From: JABDJX01 sp039942715
Lineage (GTDB): Bacteria; Pseudomonadota; Alphaproteobacteria; Rhodobacterales; Rhodobacteraceae
Direction of reading: 5' to 3'
Length of the DNA: 64,000 nucleotides
Assembly (NCBI GenBank): GCA_039942715.1
Contig: JBDVBY010000006.1
Location: 310,001 to 374,000 of the forward strand
A program made the position numbers and the translations under genes. This document shows, piece after piece, positions 38,661-48,711 of the stretch (position 1 is the first letter of the stretch; each line of letters opens with the position of its first letter). Below the pieces are notes generated by a model. It worked only from the letters and a program-made list of their open reading frames with translations, did not search any database and was not told the DNA's origin.

Positions 38661-39703
38661 TGGCGCATATCTGGGTACGCGCGGAAGAACGCGCGATGGA
38701 ACAACGTGTGGGTTTGGCACCCGAAGGTGTCAAAGCACTACTGGCTGCCGGACACGAGGTAAGTGTTGAGCAAAGCCCAAGCCGCGCGATCCCAATTGAA
38801 AACTATGCCAAAGCGGGCGCGAAAATTGTCCCTGCGTTCTCTTGGATGGATGCGCCCGATGACGTTATCGTTTTGGGCCTTAAAGAGTTAAACGAAGACG
38901 GCCCTGATTTGCGCCATCGCCACATCATGTTTGGCCACGCTTACAAAGGTCAGCCCGATGGCCCAGCCCTTTTGGCCCGTTTCAAGCGCGGCGGTGGCAC
39001 GCTCTACGATCTGGAAAGCCTCATTGACGAAAGTGGCCGTCGTGTCGCTGCTTTTGGCTACTGGGCCGGGTTTGCGGGTGCGGCTGTTGGCGTGATGGCA
39101 TGGTGCGCGCAACAAAGTGGAACGCCTTTGGGCGCTGTTGGAACATATGTAGGCAAACAGGCTTTGCTGGCTGAACTTCGCGTAATGCTGAAGGATGCGT
39201 CCTTCAACACAATCGTTATTGGCGCAAATGGACGTGTTGGCAGCGGCGCTGTTGATCTGTGTTCCGCGCTCGGTTTGCCGGTCACTGAATGGGATATCGC
39301 AGAGACAGCTCATGGCGGCCCCTTCCCTGAAGTTCTGGAACACGAGATGTTTATAAACTGCATTCTTGCAGGCCCCGGCGTGCCTGTTTTCGTGCCCAAA
39401 GACACCGTGGACCGCCCCCGTAAACTGACAGTCATCGCGGACGTCTCTTGCGATCCGGGCAGCGATTACAATCCGGTTCCGATCTACGAGTCTTCGTCAA
39501 CATTCGAAAATCCGCTCGTACAGTTGACGGGCGCATCCTTTCCCCTTGACGTGATGGCGATTGATAACTTGCCCTCGATGTTGCCTGTTGAAAGCAGCCA
39601 GGACTACGCAGAACAGTTACTGCCATCCTTGGTTCGTTTGGACGCCATAAACACGGGGGTTTGGGCACGATCAAAGGCAGTCTTTGACGCCCATGTTTCG
39701 TGA
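38660..39703 (+). CDS. Saccharopine dehydrogenase (NAD+, lysine-forming) family
   Basis: 347 residues. The pattern WVRAEERAMEQRVGLAPEGV opens an alanine-dehydrogenase-like N-terminal domain, then VIGANGRVGSGAVDLCSALG is the dinucleotide-binding loop, followed by DVSCDPGSDYNP. This is the LYS1-type enzyme that interconverts saccharopine and lysine plus 2-oxoglutarate. It is translationally coupled to the FCD regulator. A glutamate-forming partner is not visible here, so the pathway direction is uncertain. Confidence 0.88.
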   Translation: MAHIWVRAEERAMEQRVGLAPEGVKALLAAGHEVSVEQSPSRAIPIENYAKAGAKIVPAFSWMDAPDDVIVLGLKELNEDGPDLRHRHIMFGHAYKGQPDGPALLARFKRGGGTLYDLESLIDESGRRVAAFGYWAGFAGAAVGVMAWCAQQSGTPLGAVGTYVGKQALLAELRVMLKDASFNTIVIGANGRVGSGAVDLCSALGLPVTEWDIAETAHGGPFPEVLEHEMFINCILAGPGVPVFVPKDTVDRPRKLTVIADVSCDPGSDYNPVPIYESSSTFENPLVQLTGASFPLDVMAIDNLPSMLPVESSQDYAEQLLPSLVRLDAINTGVWARSKAVFDAHVS

Positions 39704-39978
39704 GATTTGAAGCTTTTCTGGCCGAATCGCTTTCCCCAAAAAACGGACACAATCACACGAATTTGGAGAGATTGTATCTATTCTTGAGACGAAATGTCAT
39801 CACGTCGGAAGAAAGACGCCTGCGCGCCTGAAGCAAGATGAGAGCTAGTCTTCTGGAAAGACATCCAAAAAGGATTCCAAGTGACCTCCCTCACGATGAT
39901 ACGTCCCGCAAGCTTGCCTCAGGGTTACTGATGTGGTCATCTGAAAGGGTGTAAATTATCGAGTGGGGGAATTTCTCT

Positions 39979-40662
39979 ATGAAAATTACGTCTATTGTTC
40001 TTGCGGCTGCCATGACGGTTGCGGCAGGGGCAGCAAATGCTGCTTCGGTAAGCTTTGCAGTCAACAATGGTTGGTCGACTTCAGGCCATACTTTTGGTGA
40101 CGTCTCAGTTATTGGGGCAACCATGACCGAAAACGGCCGCATCCGGACGAACGACGAATACGTCGCAAGTTGGGCCGGTCGTAACGGCGGCTTGGGCATC
40201 GTCTCAGGCAACGCGGTGACGTACGGTGATGAAGACCGTCGCCGCCGTGGCACGTACTACGACCAGCACACAATTGACGGTCAAGGCGCGAATGAAATGG
40301 CTTTGTTGAACTTCGGTTCAATGAACGTTGAAATCCGCTCTGTGACTTTCAACTACTGGGACCGCAACGACGATTTTGACGTTGGTGTCTTTGACTCGCT
40401 TGCGCGTGGTACACAGGCGTCGCCATTCCGTGACGACTTGGATTGGGGTCACAACGGTTCAACTCGGACATTCTACTTCCGTCCGGGCACGTTGGTTGGC
40501 TCAATCTTCGGCTTTGGTGCCGATGGTCCGTCAGACGAGTTCAAGCTCGCTGGCATCAGCTATCGCGAAGTCGCTGCAGTTCCGCTTCCTGCGGGTGCTG
40601 CACTCTTGCTTACCGGCCTTGCCGGATTTGGCGCAATGCGCCGTCGCAAGAACGAAGGCTAA
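39979..40662 (+). CDS. VPLPA-CTERM exosortase-sorted surface protein
   Basis: 227 residues. A signal peptide spans residues 1-21 (ending ANAAS). The C-terminus has the complete sorting tail: VPLPAGAALLLTG, a membrane helix (LLLTGLAGFGAM) and a basic cluster (RRRK). Proteins with this tail are processed by exosortase (EpsH/XrtA-type) systems. The body is rich in Asn, Asp, Gly and aromatic residues, and resembles the beta-rich PEP-CTERM group. No exosortase gene is in this window. The terminator downstream is strong. Confidence 0.88.
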   Translation: MKITSIVLAAAMTVAAGAANAASVSFAVNNGWSTSGHTFGDVSVIGATMTENGRIRTNDEYVASWAGRNGGLGIVSGNAVTYGDEDRRRRGTYYDQHTIDGQGANEMALLNFGSMNVEIRSVTFNYWDRNDDFDVGVFDSLARGTQASPFRDDLDWGHNGSTRTFYFRPGTLVGSIFGFGADGPSDEFKLAGISYREVAAVPLPAGAALLLTGLAGFGAMRRRKNEG

Positions 40663-40682
40663 GTCTTTAATCAAAAAATCTG

Positions 40683-40711
40683 AAAGGGCGGTCAATTTAG
40701 ATCGCCCTTTT
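40683..40711. terminator. Bidirectional terminator between the VPLPA-CTERM gene and pheA
   Basis: AAAGGGCG (40683-40690) pairs with CGCCCTTT (40703-40710), extendable by three more pairs inward. A T-rich flank follows on the plus strand and an A-rich flank precedes it. Confidence 0.85.
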
Positions 40712-40715
40712 ACTT

Positions 40716-41546
40716 CTATGGACGCCCTGGATCGGCTGGATAGGTGCCAAGCACCTTTACCTCGGAAGTAAAATAATCCAGTTCTTCCAGAGCCAACTTC
40801 ACCGATGCATCCTCGGGATGGCCATCAATATCCGCGTAAAACTGCGTGGCTGAAAACGACCCGTCCACCATATAGCTTTCCAGCTTGGTCATATTCACAC
40901 CATTCGTCGCAAACCCGCCCATCGCTTTGTAAAGCGCTGCAGGGATGTTGCGAACGCGAAAGACGAAGGTTGTCATCATCTTTTCCGCCCGCCGCGTCAT
41001 ATCGGGCTTGGGCGACATCACCAGAAAACGAGTAGTGTTGTGATCGTTGTCTTCGATATGACGGGCCAGCACATCTAGCCCGTAAACCTCACCCGCAAGC
41101 TCCGACGCCAGAGCGGCTTGAGATTTGTCGCCGGCTTCGGCCACTTCACGGGCAGCGCGCGCATTGTCAGGGCTGACATGTCCAGTGATGTCGTTTGCCC
41201 GCAAAAATGTTCCACACTGCGGTAACAAAACTAGATGACTATAGGCTTCTTTTACATCCTCTGTTTTAGCGCCGGGGACGCCAAGCAAATTGATGTGCAC
41301 GCGCACAAAAGCCTCATCAATGATATGTAAACCGCTTTCGGGCAAAAGGCGGTGAATATCTGCCACGCGCCCATAAGTCGTATTCTCGACAGGCAGCATG
41401 GCAAGCTGCGCTACCCCTGTTTGAACGGCCGAAATAGCCTCTTCAAACGTTCTGCATGCGAAAGGCTCTAACTCGGGGTGCGTCTCGGCGCAGGCCTGAT
41501 GCGAATAGGCACCAAGTTCTCCTTGAAAAGCGATGCGTCCGCTCAT
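40716..41546 (-). CDS. pheA: Prephenate dehydratase
   Basis: 276 residues. The catalytic domain has RIAFQGELGAYSHQA and the TRF motif (HNTTRFLVM), then a C-terminal ACT domain (KLESYMVDGSFSATQFYAD) that senses phenylalanine. It converts prephenate to phenylpyruvate. The ATG at 41546 follows GGAG and matches family starts; a longer frame to 41654 adds an implausible N-terminus. It is divergent from the cytochrome gene. Confidence 0.95.
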   Translation of the reverse strand: MSGRIAFQGELGAYSHQACAETHPELEPFACRTFEEAISAVQTGVAQLAMLPVENTTYGRVADIHRLLPESGLHIIDEAFVRVHINLLGVPGAKTEDVKEAYSHLVLLPQCGTFLRANDITGHVSPDNARAAREVAEAGDKSQAALASELAGEVYGLDVLARHIEDNDHNTTRFLVMSPKPDMTRRAEKMMTTFVFRVRNIPAALYKAMGGFATNGVNMTKLESYMVDGSFSATQFYADIDGHPEDASVKLALEELDYFTSEVKVLGTYPADPGRP

Positions 41547-41666
41547 GACTCCAAAGGCTCCGTTAACTCTGCGACAACAAGGTCGATTGGTCGCGGCTTT
41601 ACCTCTTGAAGCCGGGCAATGGAAGCGGATAGATAGCGCGCAAGTACCGACCAAATGGGACGCGAC

Positions 41667-42185
41667 ATGTTCGACACGATGACAATGACGAAATTGATGG
41701 GGGGGCTTTGCGGCTCTTTCCTTATCTTTTTGCTAGGTGGCTTTGCTGCAGAGTTTATTTATCACGAGCCCAAATCGCACGGCGATGGCGAGCATCATCA
41801 GGCTTACACCATTGATACTGGTGCTGAAGAAGAGGTCGAAGAAGTGGCAGAAGTGCCATTTGAAGAGGTGTTTGCCTCTGCTGATGCGGCTGCTGGAGAG
41901 CGTCTGTTCCGCCAGTGCAGCGCATGTCACAAGATCGAAGACGGCGCGAACGGCACCGGCCCTCACCTATACAGCGTTGTAAACCGCGCAATTGGTGCGA
42001 TTGATGGCTACGCTTACTCGGGCGGCTTTGCCGAACTTGCAGCCGCCTGGAGCCCTGAAGAGTTGAACGCGTTCCTTGCCAATCCCAAGGGTTACGCGCC
42101 GGATACCAAGATGACATACAAGGGCATGCCCAAGATCGAAGACCGCGCAAATCTAATTGCGTGGCTTGAAGCTCAGGGCGGCTGA
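41667..42185 (+). CDS. Membrane-anchored cytochrome c
   Basis: 172 residues. The uncleaved N-terminal anchor spans about residues 10-27 (GGLCGSFLIFLLGGFAAEF), then an acidic linker (EEEVEEVAEVPFEE) and a class I cytochrome domain with the haem motif CSACH and a candidate axial Met in KMTYKGM. This resembles the CycM/CytC(y) group that carries electrons between the bc1 complex and oxidases. The ATG at 41667 has GGGA upstream; an alternative at 41655 adds four residues. Confidence 0.9.
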   Translation: MFDTMTMTKLMGGLCGSFLIFLLGGFAAEFIYHEPKSHGDGEHHQAYTIDTGAEEEVEEVAEVPFEEVFASADAAAGERLFRQCSACHKIEDGANGTGPHLYSVVNRAIGAIDGYAYSGGFAELAAAWSPEELNAFLANPKGYAPDTKMTYKGMPKIEDRANLIAWLEAQGG

Positions 42186-42208
42186 TCTTGCCGAAATCAA
42201 TTGGAAAG

Positions 42209-42236
42209 AGCCGGGTGTGATGCACTCGGCTTTTTT
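42209..42236 (+). terminator. Rho-independent terminator after the cytochrome c gene
   Basis: AGCCGGGTG (42209-42217) pairs with CACTCGGCT (42223-42231), with one G-T pair, followed by TTTTTT. It isolates the cytochrome gene from yejA. Confidence 0.9.
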
Positions 42237-42361
42237 GTTGCACACGCAACCCTCACCAAGAGTTCAGGGAAATATCGAACTGAATTCTCGACTTTTGGCC
42301 AATTACGTACAAATTTAACTATATTGGTACATACATGTGCGTAAATCGGAGAGACCCACTC

Positions 42362-44275
42362 ATGCAAAAGCGCCAATCCCGCGCAATCGCCACAGAAACC
42401 GACATGTCCTGGACAAAACGTTTCGCATTTGGCGTCCTGAGCATTGGAGCTCTTTTGGTTGGTGCAAACACTGCATGGGCTGACAACCACGAAAAAATCA
42501 TCATGAGCCATGGGTACAACGAATACGACGAGCTAAAGTACTCGCCAGATGATCCTCATCTTGAATATGTGAACCCAAACGCCCCTTTGGGCGGCGAGAT
42601 GAGCTTAGCCTTGATCGGCACATTTGACAGTATGAACGCCTTTGCAACACTTGTCGGAAGCCCGGCTGCGATGTCGACGTCGATGTACCAAGACATGATG
42701 ATCACCACCGCAGATGAGATCGGATCGTATTACTGCCTTTTGTGCGAAACGCTTGAGTACCCCGAAAGTCAGGACTGGGTCATCTTCAACATCCGCCGCG
42801 ACGTCAAATTCTCGGACGGTGTTCAGATGACCGGGGCGGATATTCTATTTGCCTTTGAGAAACTGCGCACGGAAGGCACTCCTTCTTATGCGCAATACGT
42901 CAATCAGGTGGTCGAAAAGACCGAATTGCTGGATGACTACAAGATCAAGTTCACCTTCAAAGAAGGCGTTCCGCGCCGCAGCCTGATTGCCGTGATGGGC
43001 GGCCTGCCCGCTTTTCCAAAGCATTGGTATGAACAAACCGGTGCCAAGCTTGATGAAAGCCGCCTTGAGATTGGCCCCGGCACGGGCGAATACACAATTG
43101 AGCCCGCTGACATCGACGTGGGCCGACAGCTAATCTATCGCCGCAACCCTGATTACTGGGGGGCTGACCACTATTTACAGGTCGGGCGCGGCAACTATGA
43201 CAGCATCCGGCTCGAGTATTTTGGCGATACTGTCGCTGCGTTCGAGGCTTTCAAGTCCGGCGATATCACGTTCCGTCAGGAAAACAGTTCTCTGAGCTGG
43301 GCCACATCCTATGATTTCCCTGCGCTTGAAAAAGGCTGGGTTGTGAAAGACACGGTGCCAGGTGGCAATCTGCCCGCCGCGCGTGGATTTGTCTTCAACA
43401 TGAAGAACGAAAAACTGCAAAACCGCAGCCTGCGCCGCGCAATTGGCCTGATGTTCAACTTCACATGGACCAATGAAAACCTGCAGTACGGCCTATTCCG
43501 TCAGCGAGAGGCGTTCTGGGACAGCGACCTTTTGAAAGCAACGGGCCTTCCCGAGGGACGCGAGTTGGAACTTCTAGAGCCTTTCCGAGATCAACTGCCG
43601 CCTGAGATTTTCACAGAGCCTGCCGTTGTGCCGCACGAGAGTGGATCGCGCCCGCTGGATCGCCGCAACCTGCGCAAGGCCATCGCTTTGATGGAAGAAG
43701 CCGGATACACGCCGGGTGACGACGGGATGTTGCGTGACGCAGATGGTCAAGTGCTGACGCTTGAATTCATCGAAGACACGCAATCGATGGATCGCATCGT
43801 TTTGCCCTATATCGAAAACCTCAAAGCTTTGGGCGTGGATGTGACCTATAACCGGATTGATCCGGCGCAATATCAGAACCGCGAGCAGAACAAAGATTTT
43901 GAGATGCGCGATGCCGTCTATCGCAGCGGGTTTATCGAAGGCTCTGGGCTTGAACAGAAATACAGCTGTAAAGACAGCGACGATGTGTTCAACCCGGCAG
44001 GTTACTGCAACCCGGTGGTCGATGCTTTGGGCAAAAGTCTGCAATCAGTGGAGACCTATGACGATATGGCCGCCCATATCACGGCCGTGGATCGCATCTT
44101 GCGATATGACTACTTCATGGTGCCCGTCTGGACCCTGACTGACAGCTGGGTGGCATATTATGACAAATACGAATACCCCGAAACTCTGCCGCCTTATGCC
44201 TTGGGCCACGTCGACTTCTGGTGGATCAACCCCGACAAAGAGGCCGCGCTTAAATCTGATGGCGCGCTGAGGTAA
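42362..44275 (+). CDS. yejA: Peptide ABC transporter substrate-binding protein (YejA type)
   Basis: 637 residues. Residues 1-40 form a long signal peptide with a basic start and a cleavage near TAWADN. The mature protein has the family 5 segments [27 protein letters not shown] and [23 protein letters not shown] (partly), placing it with YejA. It binds oligopeptides, possibly microcin C-like ones, in the periplasm. CGGAGAGA precedes the ATG at 42362. It is the first gene of yejABEF. Confidence 0.9.
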   Translation: MQKRQSRAIATETDMSWTKRFAFGVLSIGALLVGANTAWADNHEKIIMSHGYNEYDELKYSPDDPHLEYVNPNAPLGGEMSLALIGTFDSMNAFATLVGSPAAMSTSMYQDMMITTADEIGSYYCLLCETLEYPESQDWVIFNIRRDVKFSDGVQMTGADILFAFEKLRTEGTPSYAQYVNQVVEKTELLDDYKIKFTFKEGVPRRSLIAVMGGLPAFPKHWYEQTGAKLDESRLEIGPGTGEYTIEPADIDVGRQLIYRRNPDYWGADHYLQVGRGNYDSIRLEYFGDTVAAFEAFKSGDITFRQENSSLSWATSYDFPALEKGWVVKDTVPGGNLPAARGFVFNMKNEKLQNRSLRRAIGLMFNFTWTNENLQYGLFRQREAFWDSDLLKATGLPEGRELELLEPFRDQLPPEIFTEPAVVPHESGSRPLDRRNLRKAIALMEEAGYTPGDDGMLRDADGQVLTLEFIEDTQSMDRIVLPYIENLKALGVDVTYNRIDPAQYQNREQNKDFEMRDAVYRSGFIEGSGLEQKYSCKDSDDVFNPAGYCNPVVDALGKSLQSVETYDDMAAHITAVDRILRYDYFMVPVWTLTDSWVAYYDKYEYPETLPPYALGHVDFWWINPDKEAALKSDGALR

Positions 44276-44282
44276 TCCGGGA

Positions 44283-45368
44283 ATGGGCGCCTATATATTC
44301 AGACGACTTTTGCTGATCATCCCGACACTGTTTGGGATCATGGTCATCAACTTCACCCTGACGCAATTCGTCCCCGGCGGCCCGATTGAGCAAATCTTGG
44401 CGCGTCTGGACGGCGGAGGAGATGTGTTCGAAACCATCTCTGGCGGAGGGGGCGACATAGAAACTGACACGCTGGATGGCGACAGCGGCTATATCGGCGG
44501 ACGCGGATTGCCCAAGGAATTTATCGAAGAGCTGGAACGCGAATTTGGCTTTGATAAGCCTGCTTATGTTCGGTTTTTTGATATGATGTGGAGTTACATG
44601 CGCTTTGATTTTGGCGAAAGTTACTTCCGATCTGTGAGCGTGGTCGACCTTGTGATCGAGAAAATGCCGGTCAGTATCACCCTTGGTCTTTGGTCCACAT
44701 TAATCGCCTATATCATCTCGATCCCGCTTGGCATTCGAAAGGCTGTGCGCGATGGCTCCACCTTTGATACGTGGACGAGCGGAATTATCATCGTCGCCTA
44801 TGCGATTCCCGGCTTTTTGTTCGCGATCCTGTTGTTGGTGCTTTTTGCGGGGGGATCATACTATCAAATCTTCCCGCTCAGGGGACTGACGTCTGACAAT
44901 TTTGAGACGCTTTCGTTCTTCGGCAAAATCGCAGATTACGCGTGGCACATTGCGTTGCCAGTCATCGCCTCATCGATATCGGGCTTCGCGACGCTGACGC
45001 TTCTGACGAAGAACTCGTTTTTGGACGAAATCAAAAAACAATACGTGATCACCGCAAAAGCCAAGGGACTAAGCGAAAGCCAAGTGCTTTACGGCCACGT
45101 CTTCCGCAACGCCATGCTGATCGTGATCGCGGGCTTTCCATCGCTTTTCATCGGCATATTCTTTGGTGCATCATTGATTATCGAGACAATCTTCTCGCTC
45201 GACGGCCTTGGACGGCTGGGGTTCGAAGCCGCCGTTGCGCGCGACTATCCGGTCATCTTCGGTACACTCTTCGCCTTCGGTCTGGTCGGCTTGTTGGTCA
45301 ACATTCTGTCCGATCTGATGTATGTCTTTGTTGACCCGCGCATCGACTTTGAAAAGCGGGAGGCTTGA
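44283..45368 (+). CDS. yejB: Peptide ABC transporter permease YejB
   Basis: 361 residues. The N-terminus has the permease opening [21 protein letters not shown]. Residues about 40-90 hold an acidic, glycine-rich insert ([19 protein letters not shown]) that is typical of YejB, then five more membrane segments. The EAA-like loop is [18 protein letters not shown]. It forms the transport channel with YejE. It starts 7 nt after yejA. Confidence 0.94.
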   Translation: MGAYIFRRLLLIIPTLFGIMVINFTLTQFVPGGPIEQILARLDGGGDVFETISGGGGDIETDTLDGDSGYIGGRGLPKEFIEELEREFGFDKPAYVRFFDMMWSYMRFDFGESYFRSVSVVDLVIEKMPVSITLGLWSTLIAYIISIPLGIRKAVRDGSTFDTWTSGIIIVAYAIPGFLFAILLLVLFAGGSYYQIFPLRGLTSDNFETLSFFGKIADYAWHIALPVIASSISGFATLTLLTKNSFLDEIKKQYVITAKAKGLSESQVLYGHVFRNAMLIVIAGFPSLFIGIFFGASLIIETIFSLDGLGRLGFEAAVARDYPVIFGTLFAFGLVGLLVNILSDLMYVFVDPRIDFEKREA

Positions 45369-45371
45369 TCC

Positions 45372-46550
45372 ATGGCTATGCCCGAGCTTCAGCCAGAGAC
45401 ATCTCCTGACAATCCACTTGATGTGGCCCGCAAGAAACGCGCATGGCTTTCGCCACTCAACCAACGCCGCTGGCGCAATTTCAAACGCAATCGCCGGGCG
45501 TTCTGGTCACTGATCATTTTCTCAGTCCTCTTCGGGCTGAGCCTTTTTGCCGAATTCATCGCAAACAACAAACCGATCCTGGTCAAGCATCAGGGCGAAT
45601 ACTTTATGCCGATCTTTAACTTCTATCCCGAAACAGCCTTCGGCGGCGATCTGCGGATCGAAGCGCAGTACCAATACGAGGACATCCAGTGCCTGATCGT
45701 TACCGGTGGCGTCATTGATTGCTACGACGACCCAGAGGGCATCCTGGAGGAAGTCGCTGATACAGGCACGGCCTTAGGCGAACCCGTCGACAAAGGCTGG
45801 CTGCTTTGGCCGCCGATCCCCTATCGCTACGACACGATTGTCGACATCCAAGGCGCGGCCCCCTCTGCACCAGACGACAACAACTTGCTCGGCACTGATG
45901 ACACAAAACGCGATGTGTTGGCCCGAGTCATTTATGGCTTCCGCCTCTCCATCATCTTCACCTTGATCGTAACCGGCGCTGCATCCGTCATTGGCATTAT
46001 GGCAGGAGCTGTTCAGGGCTACTTTGGCGGTTGGGTCGACTTGGTCTTCCAACGCCTATTGGAAATCTGGGGCTCAACCCCATCGCTATATGTGATCATC
46101 ATCATGTTCGCGATCTTTGGGCGAAGTTTTTGGATGCTCGTTTTCCTCTCAGTCCTGTTTGGCTGGCCCGCCCTTGTCGGCGTGGTGCGCGCTGAATTCC
46201 TGCGCGCGCGCAATTTTGAATACGTCCGGGCCGCCCGCGCCCTTGGCGTGTCCAACTCCACGATCATGTTCCGCCACATGTTGCCCAATGCCATGGTCGC
46301 CACGCTCACGTTGATGCCGTTCATCATCACAAGCACAATCGCTGGCCTCGCCTCTCTCGACTTTCTCGGCTACGGCCTCCCCTCTTCTGCCCCTTCGCTG
46401 GGCGAAATGACGCTTCAAGCAAAACAAAACCTGCAAGCGCCATGGCTCGCTTTCACCGCCTTTTTCACCTTCGCAATCATGCTCTCGCTCCTCGTCTTTA
46501 TCTTTGAAGGCGTTCGAGACGCATTTGATCCAAGAAAGACGTTCCAATAA
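45372..46550 (+). CDS. yejE: Peptide ABC transporter permease YejE
   Basis: 392 residues with six membrane segments. After the first (SLIIFSVLFGLSLFAEFI) comes a roughly 100-residue periplasmic insert found in YejE, and the EAA loop is RALGVSNSTIMFRHMLPNAM. It starts 3 nt after yejB. Downstream, 91 nt holding repeat copy D separate it from yejF. Confidence 0.94.
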   Translation: MAMPELQPETSPDNPLDVARKKRAWLSPLNQRRWRNFKRNRRAFWSLIIFSVLFGLSLFAEFIANNKPILVKHQGEYFMPIFNFYPETAFGGDLRIEAQYQYEDIQCLIVTGGVIDCYDDPEGILEEVADTGTALGEPVDKGWLLWPPIPYRYDTIVDIQGAAPSAPDDNNLLGTDDTKRDVLARVIYGFRLSIIFTLIVTGAASVIGIMAGAVQGYFGGWVDLVFQRLLEIWGSTPSLYVIIIMFAIFGRSFWMLVFLSVLFGWPALVGVVRAEFLRARNFEYVRAARALGVSNSTIMFRHMLPNAMVATLTLMPFIITSTIAGLASLDFLGYGLPSSAPSLGEMTLQAKQNLQAPWLAFTAFFTFAIMLSLLVFIFEGVRDAFDPRKTFQ

Positions 46551-46617
46551 TGCTACTTCTTCTTGGAAAAAACAGCTCGGAGGCCTTCCATTGGAAGGCG
46601 GGGGAAAATCCCCGCGG
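46551..46617. repeat. Double-hairpin interspersed repeat, copy D, inside the yej operon
   Basis: Lead CTTCTTCTTGGAAAAAA, then a perfect GCCTTCC/GGAAGGC hairpin (46583-46599) and GCGGGG/CCCCGC (46598-46615). It is the same arrangement as copy C. It fills most of the yejE-yejF gap. Confidence 0.7.
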
Positions 46618-46641
46618 TTCGACGCCAAAGGGCGGCGAAAC

Positions 46642-48243
46642 ATGAGTGAAATTGTCCTCGACGTCAGAGACCTGAATGTGTCCTTCCGCCAAGACGGCAA
46701 GATCAGTCCGGCGGTCAAAAGAGTCAGCTTTGATCTTAAGCGCGGAGAAACCGTCGCTCTCGTAGGCGAGTCAGGCTCGGGTAAATCGGTCACTGCGCTC
46801 TCGACCGTCGCACTTTTGCCCGACAGCGCACAGATCGACGGATCGATCACCTATCAAGGCACGCAAATGGTCGGCGCGTCAGAGGCCGACTTGCGCCGTG
46901 TGCGCGGCAACGACATCAGCTTCATCTTCCAAGAACCGATGACCTCACTGAACCCGCTGCATACGTTGGAAAAACAGCTCAACGAATCCATCCTGCTGCA
47001 CCAAGGTCTGACTGGAGATGCCGCGCGGGCCAAAATCATCGAACTGCTCAATCAGGTTGGCATCGTAAACCCCGAAGAGCGTCTAAGCGCTTATCCGCAT
47101 CAGCTTTCCGGCGGCCAGCGCCAGCGCGTCATGATCGCCATGGCTCTTGCCAACGGTCCGGAACTGTTGATCGCAGATGAGCCAACCACAGCGCTTGATG
47201 TCACCATACAAGCGCAAATTCTCGAACTCCTTGCGGATCTGAAACGTGATCTTGGCATGTCGATGCTGTTCATCACCCACGATCTGACCATCGTGCGCAA
47301 GTTTGCCGACCGGGTCTGCGTGATGAAAGACGGCGAGATTGTCGAGCGCGGCCCAACGGCTGAGTTGTTCGATAACCCCCAGCACCCATACACGCAAACG
47401 CTGCTTTCAGCTGAATCCACCGGGTTTCCTGATCCTGTACCAACAGGTGCCAAAACCATCGCTGAGACTGATGCATTGCGCATTTGGTTCCCGATCCAAA
47501 GGGGCCTATTGAAACGTACCGTGGGTCACATCAAAGCTGTGAATGCCGCAACACTCTCTGTGCGCGAGGGCGAAACCGTTGGGATCGTTGGTGAGAGTGG
47601 CTCGGGCAAGACAACGCTCGCGCTTGCTATCATGCGCTTGATCTCGTCCGAAGGGCCTGTGCTTTTCCTTGGCAACAACATCCAAGGTCTATCGAACAAG
47701 GCGTTGCGTCCACTGCGATCAGATATGCAAATCGTGTTCCAAGACCCTTATGGTTCGCTGTCACCGCGTATGACCGTAGAAGAAATCATCGCCGAAGGGC
47801 TGGCCATCCATCCAGTAGATGCAAACCGCGACCGTCGGGATATGGTCGCCGAGATCATGATCGAAGTCGGGCTCGACCCAGCCTCGATGCACCGCTATCC
47901 GCACGAGTTCTCCGGCGGCCAACGTCAACGCATCGCCATCGCACGCGCAATGATCTTGCGCCCGCGCCTTGTGGTTTTGGACGAGCCGACAAGCGCACTG
48001 GATATGACCGTTCAGGTTCAGATCGTGGAATTGCTTCGTAACCTACAAAAGAAATACGGGCTTGCGTACTTGTTTATCAGCCACGATCTGAAAGTTGTGC
48101 GCGCGCTAAGCCACAAGGTGATCGTTATGAAGCGCGGCGATGTGGTTGAGCAGGGAACGGCAGACGAAATCTTTGACGCGCCGCAAACCGCTTACACGAA
48201 AGAACTGATGGCAGCGGCATTTGAAGTAAAGGCAGTCAGCTGA
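46642..48243 (+). CDS. yejF: Peptide ABC transporter ATP-binding protein YejF (two fused ATPase domains)
   Basis: 533 residues with two complete ATPase domains. First: Walker A GESGSGKS, signature LSGGQRQR, Walker B LLIADEPT. Second: Walker A GESGSGKT, signature FSGGQRQR, Walker B LVVLDEPT. Each domain drives one half of the YejBE channel. The reading frame is open upstream into yejE, but the ATG at 46642 begins the family N-terminus [13 protein letters not shown]. The upstream 91 nt contain repeat copy D. Confidence 0.94.
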   Translation: MSEIVLDVRDLNVSFRQDGKISPAVKRVSFDLKRGETVALVGESGSGKSVTALSTVALLPDSAQIDGSITYQGTQMVGASEADLRRVRGNDISFIFQEPMTSLNPLHTLEKQLNESILLHQGLTGDAARAKIIELLNQVGIVNPEERLSAYPHQLSGGQRQRVMIAMALANGPELLIADEPTTALDVTIQAQILELLADLKRDLGMSMLFITHDLTIVRKFADRVCVMKDGEIVERGPTAELFDNPQHPYTQTLLSAESTGFPDPVPTGAKTIAETDALRIWFPIQRGLLKRTVGHIKAVNAATLSVREGETVGIVGESGSGKTTLALAIMRLISSEGPVLFLGNNIQGLSNKALRPLRSDMQIVFQDPYGSLSPRMTVEEIIAEGLAIHPVDANRDRRDMVAEIMIEVGLDPASMHRYPHEFSGGQRQRIAIARAMILRPRLVVLDEPTSALDMTVQVQIVELLRNLQKKYGLAYLFISHDLKVVRALSHKVIVMKRGDVVEQGTADEIFDAPQTAYTKELMAAAFEVKAVS

Positions 48244-48711
48244 CCACGCTGAAACGCGAAAAAGGGTGACCGAAATTGGCCACCCTTCTCCACTAGACTG
48301 GTTCGATCAAACTTCAGGTTGACTGCAAACAAAACCGCTTGCGTCGCACCCAAAGGCTCAAACCAAGAGTCGAAGCTGATATGCTACCCCCACCGCAAAA
48401 CACGCAGTGAACGCCTTCATAGTGAAGCGACCCCCCACTCTTCTTTTTCACCAGCAGAACGGCCAAACTCGCTACATGCCCGCCGAAGCGGACCTCAACA
48501 CAGGCATTACAAGGCACGCAATGCCTGCGGGAATTATACGCGAAAATAGACAATTTTTGAAGGCTTGGTCCATTTTTATTAGGGTTTTGAAGAAATTCAG
48601 TTCTTTAGCCTGTGCATAAGTTCACGTCCTGACTGCAAAGCGGCACGCCGCCCCACTTGCACTTGGCGACTTTAGCCTTCTAGGTGAGACAACAAAGTTG
48701 GTGGAGTTTTG
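48244..48711. other. Intergenic stretch of about 470 nt between yejF and the acyl-CoA dehydrogenase gene
   Basis: No credible gene: the short frames here have poor codon use and no ribosome site. It holds a likely yejF terminator (48262-48287) and an AT-rich part (48540-48610) that is the best place for the valine-operon promoter. Nothing else is recognised. Confidence 0.6.
48262..48287 (+). terminator. Hairpin after yejF
   Basis: AAGGGTG (48262-48268) pairs with CACCCTT (48281-48287); an inner CC/GG adds two pairs. No T run follows, so it is a moderate candidate. Confidence 0.55.

Noticed and set aside
42303..42344. Imperfect inverted repeat TTACGTACA / TGTGCGTAA before yejA
   Set aside because: The halves are 24 nt apart and only partly matching; too weak to call an operator.
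48314..48553. 79-codon minus-strand frame between yejF and the acyl-CoA dehydrogenase gene
   Set aside because: Cys-rich, no ribosome site, codon use unlike neighbours; more likely chance.
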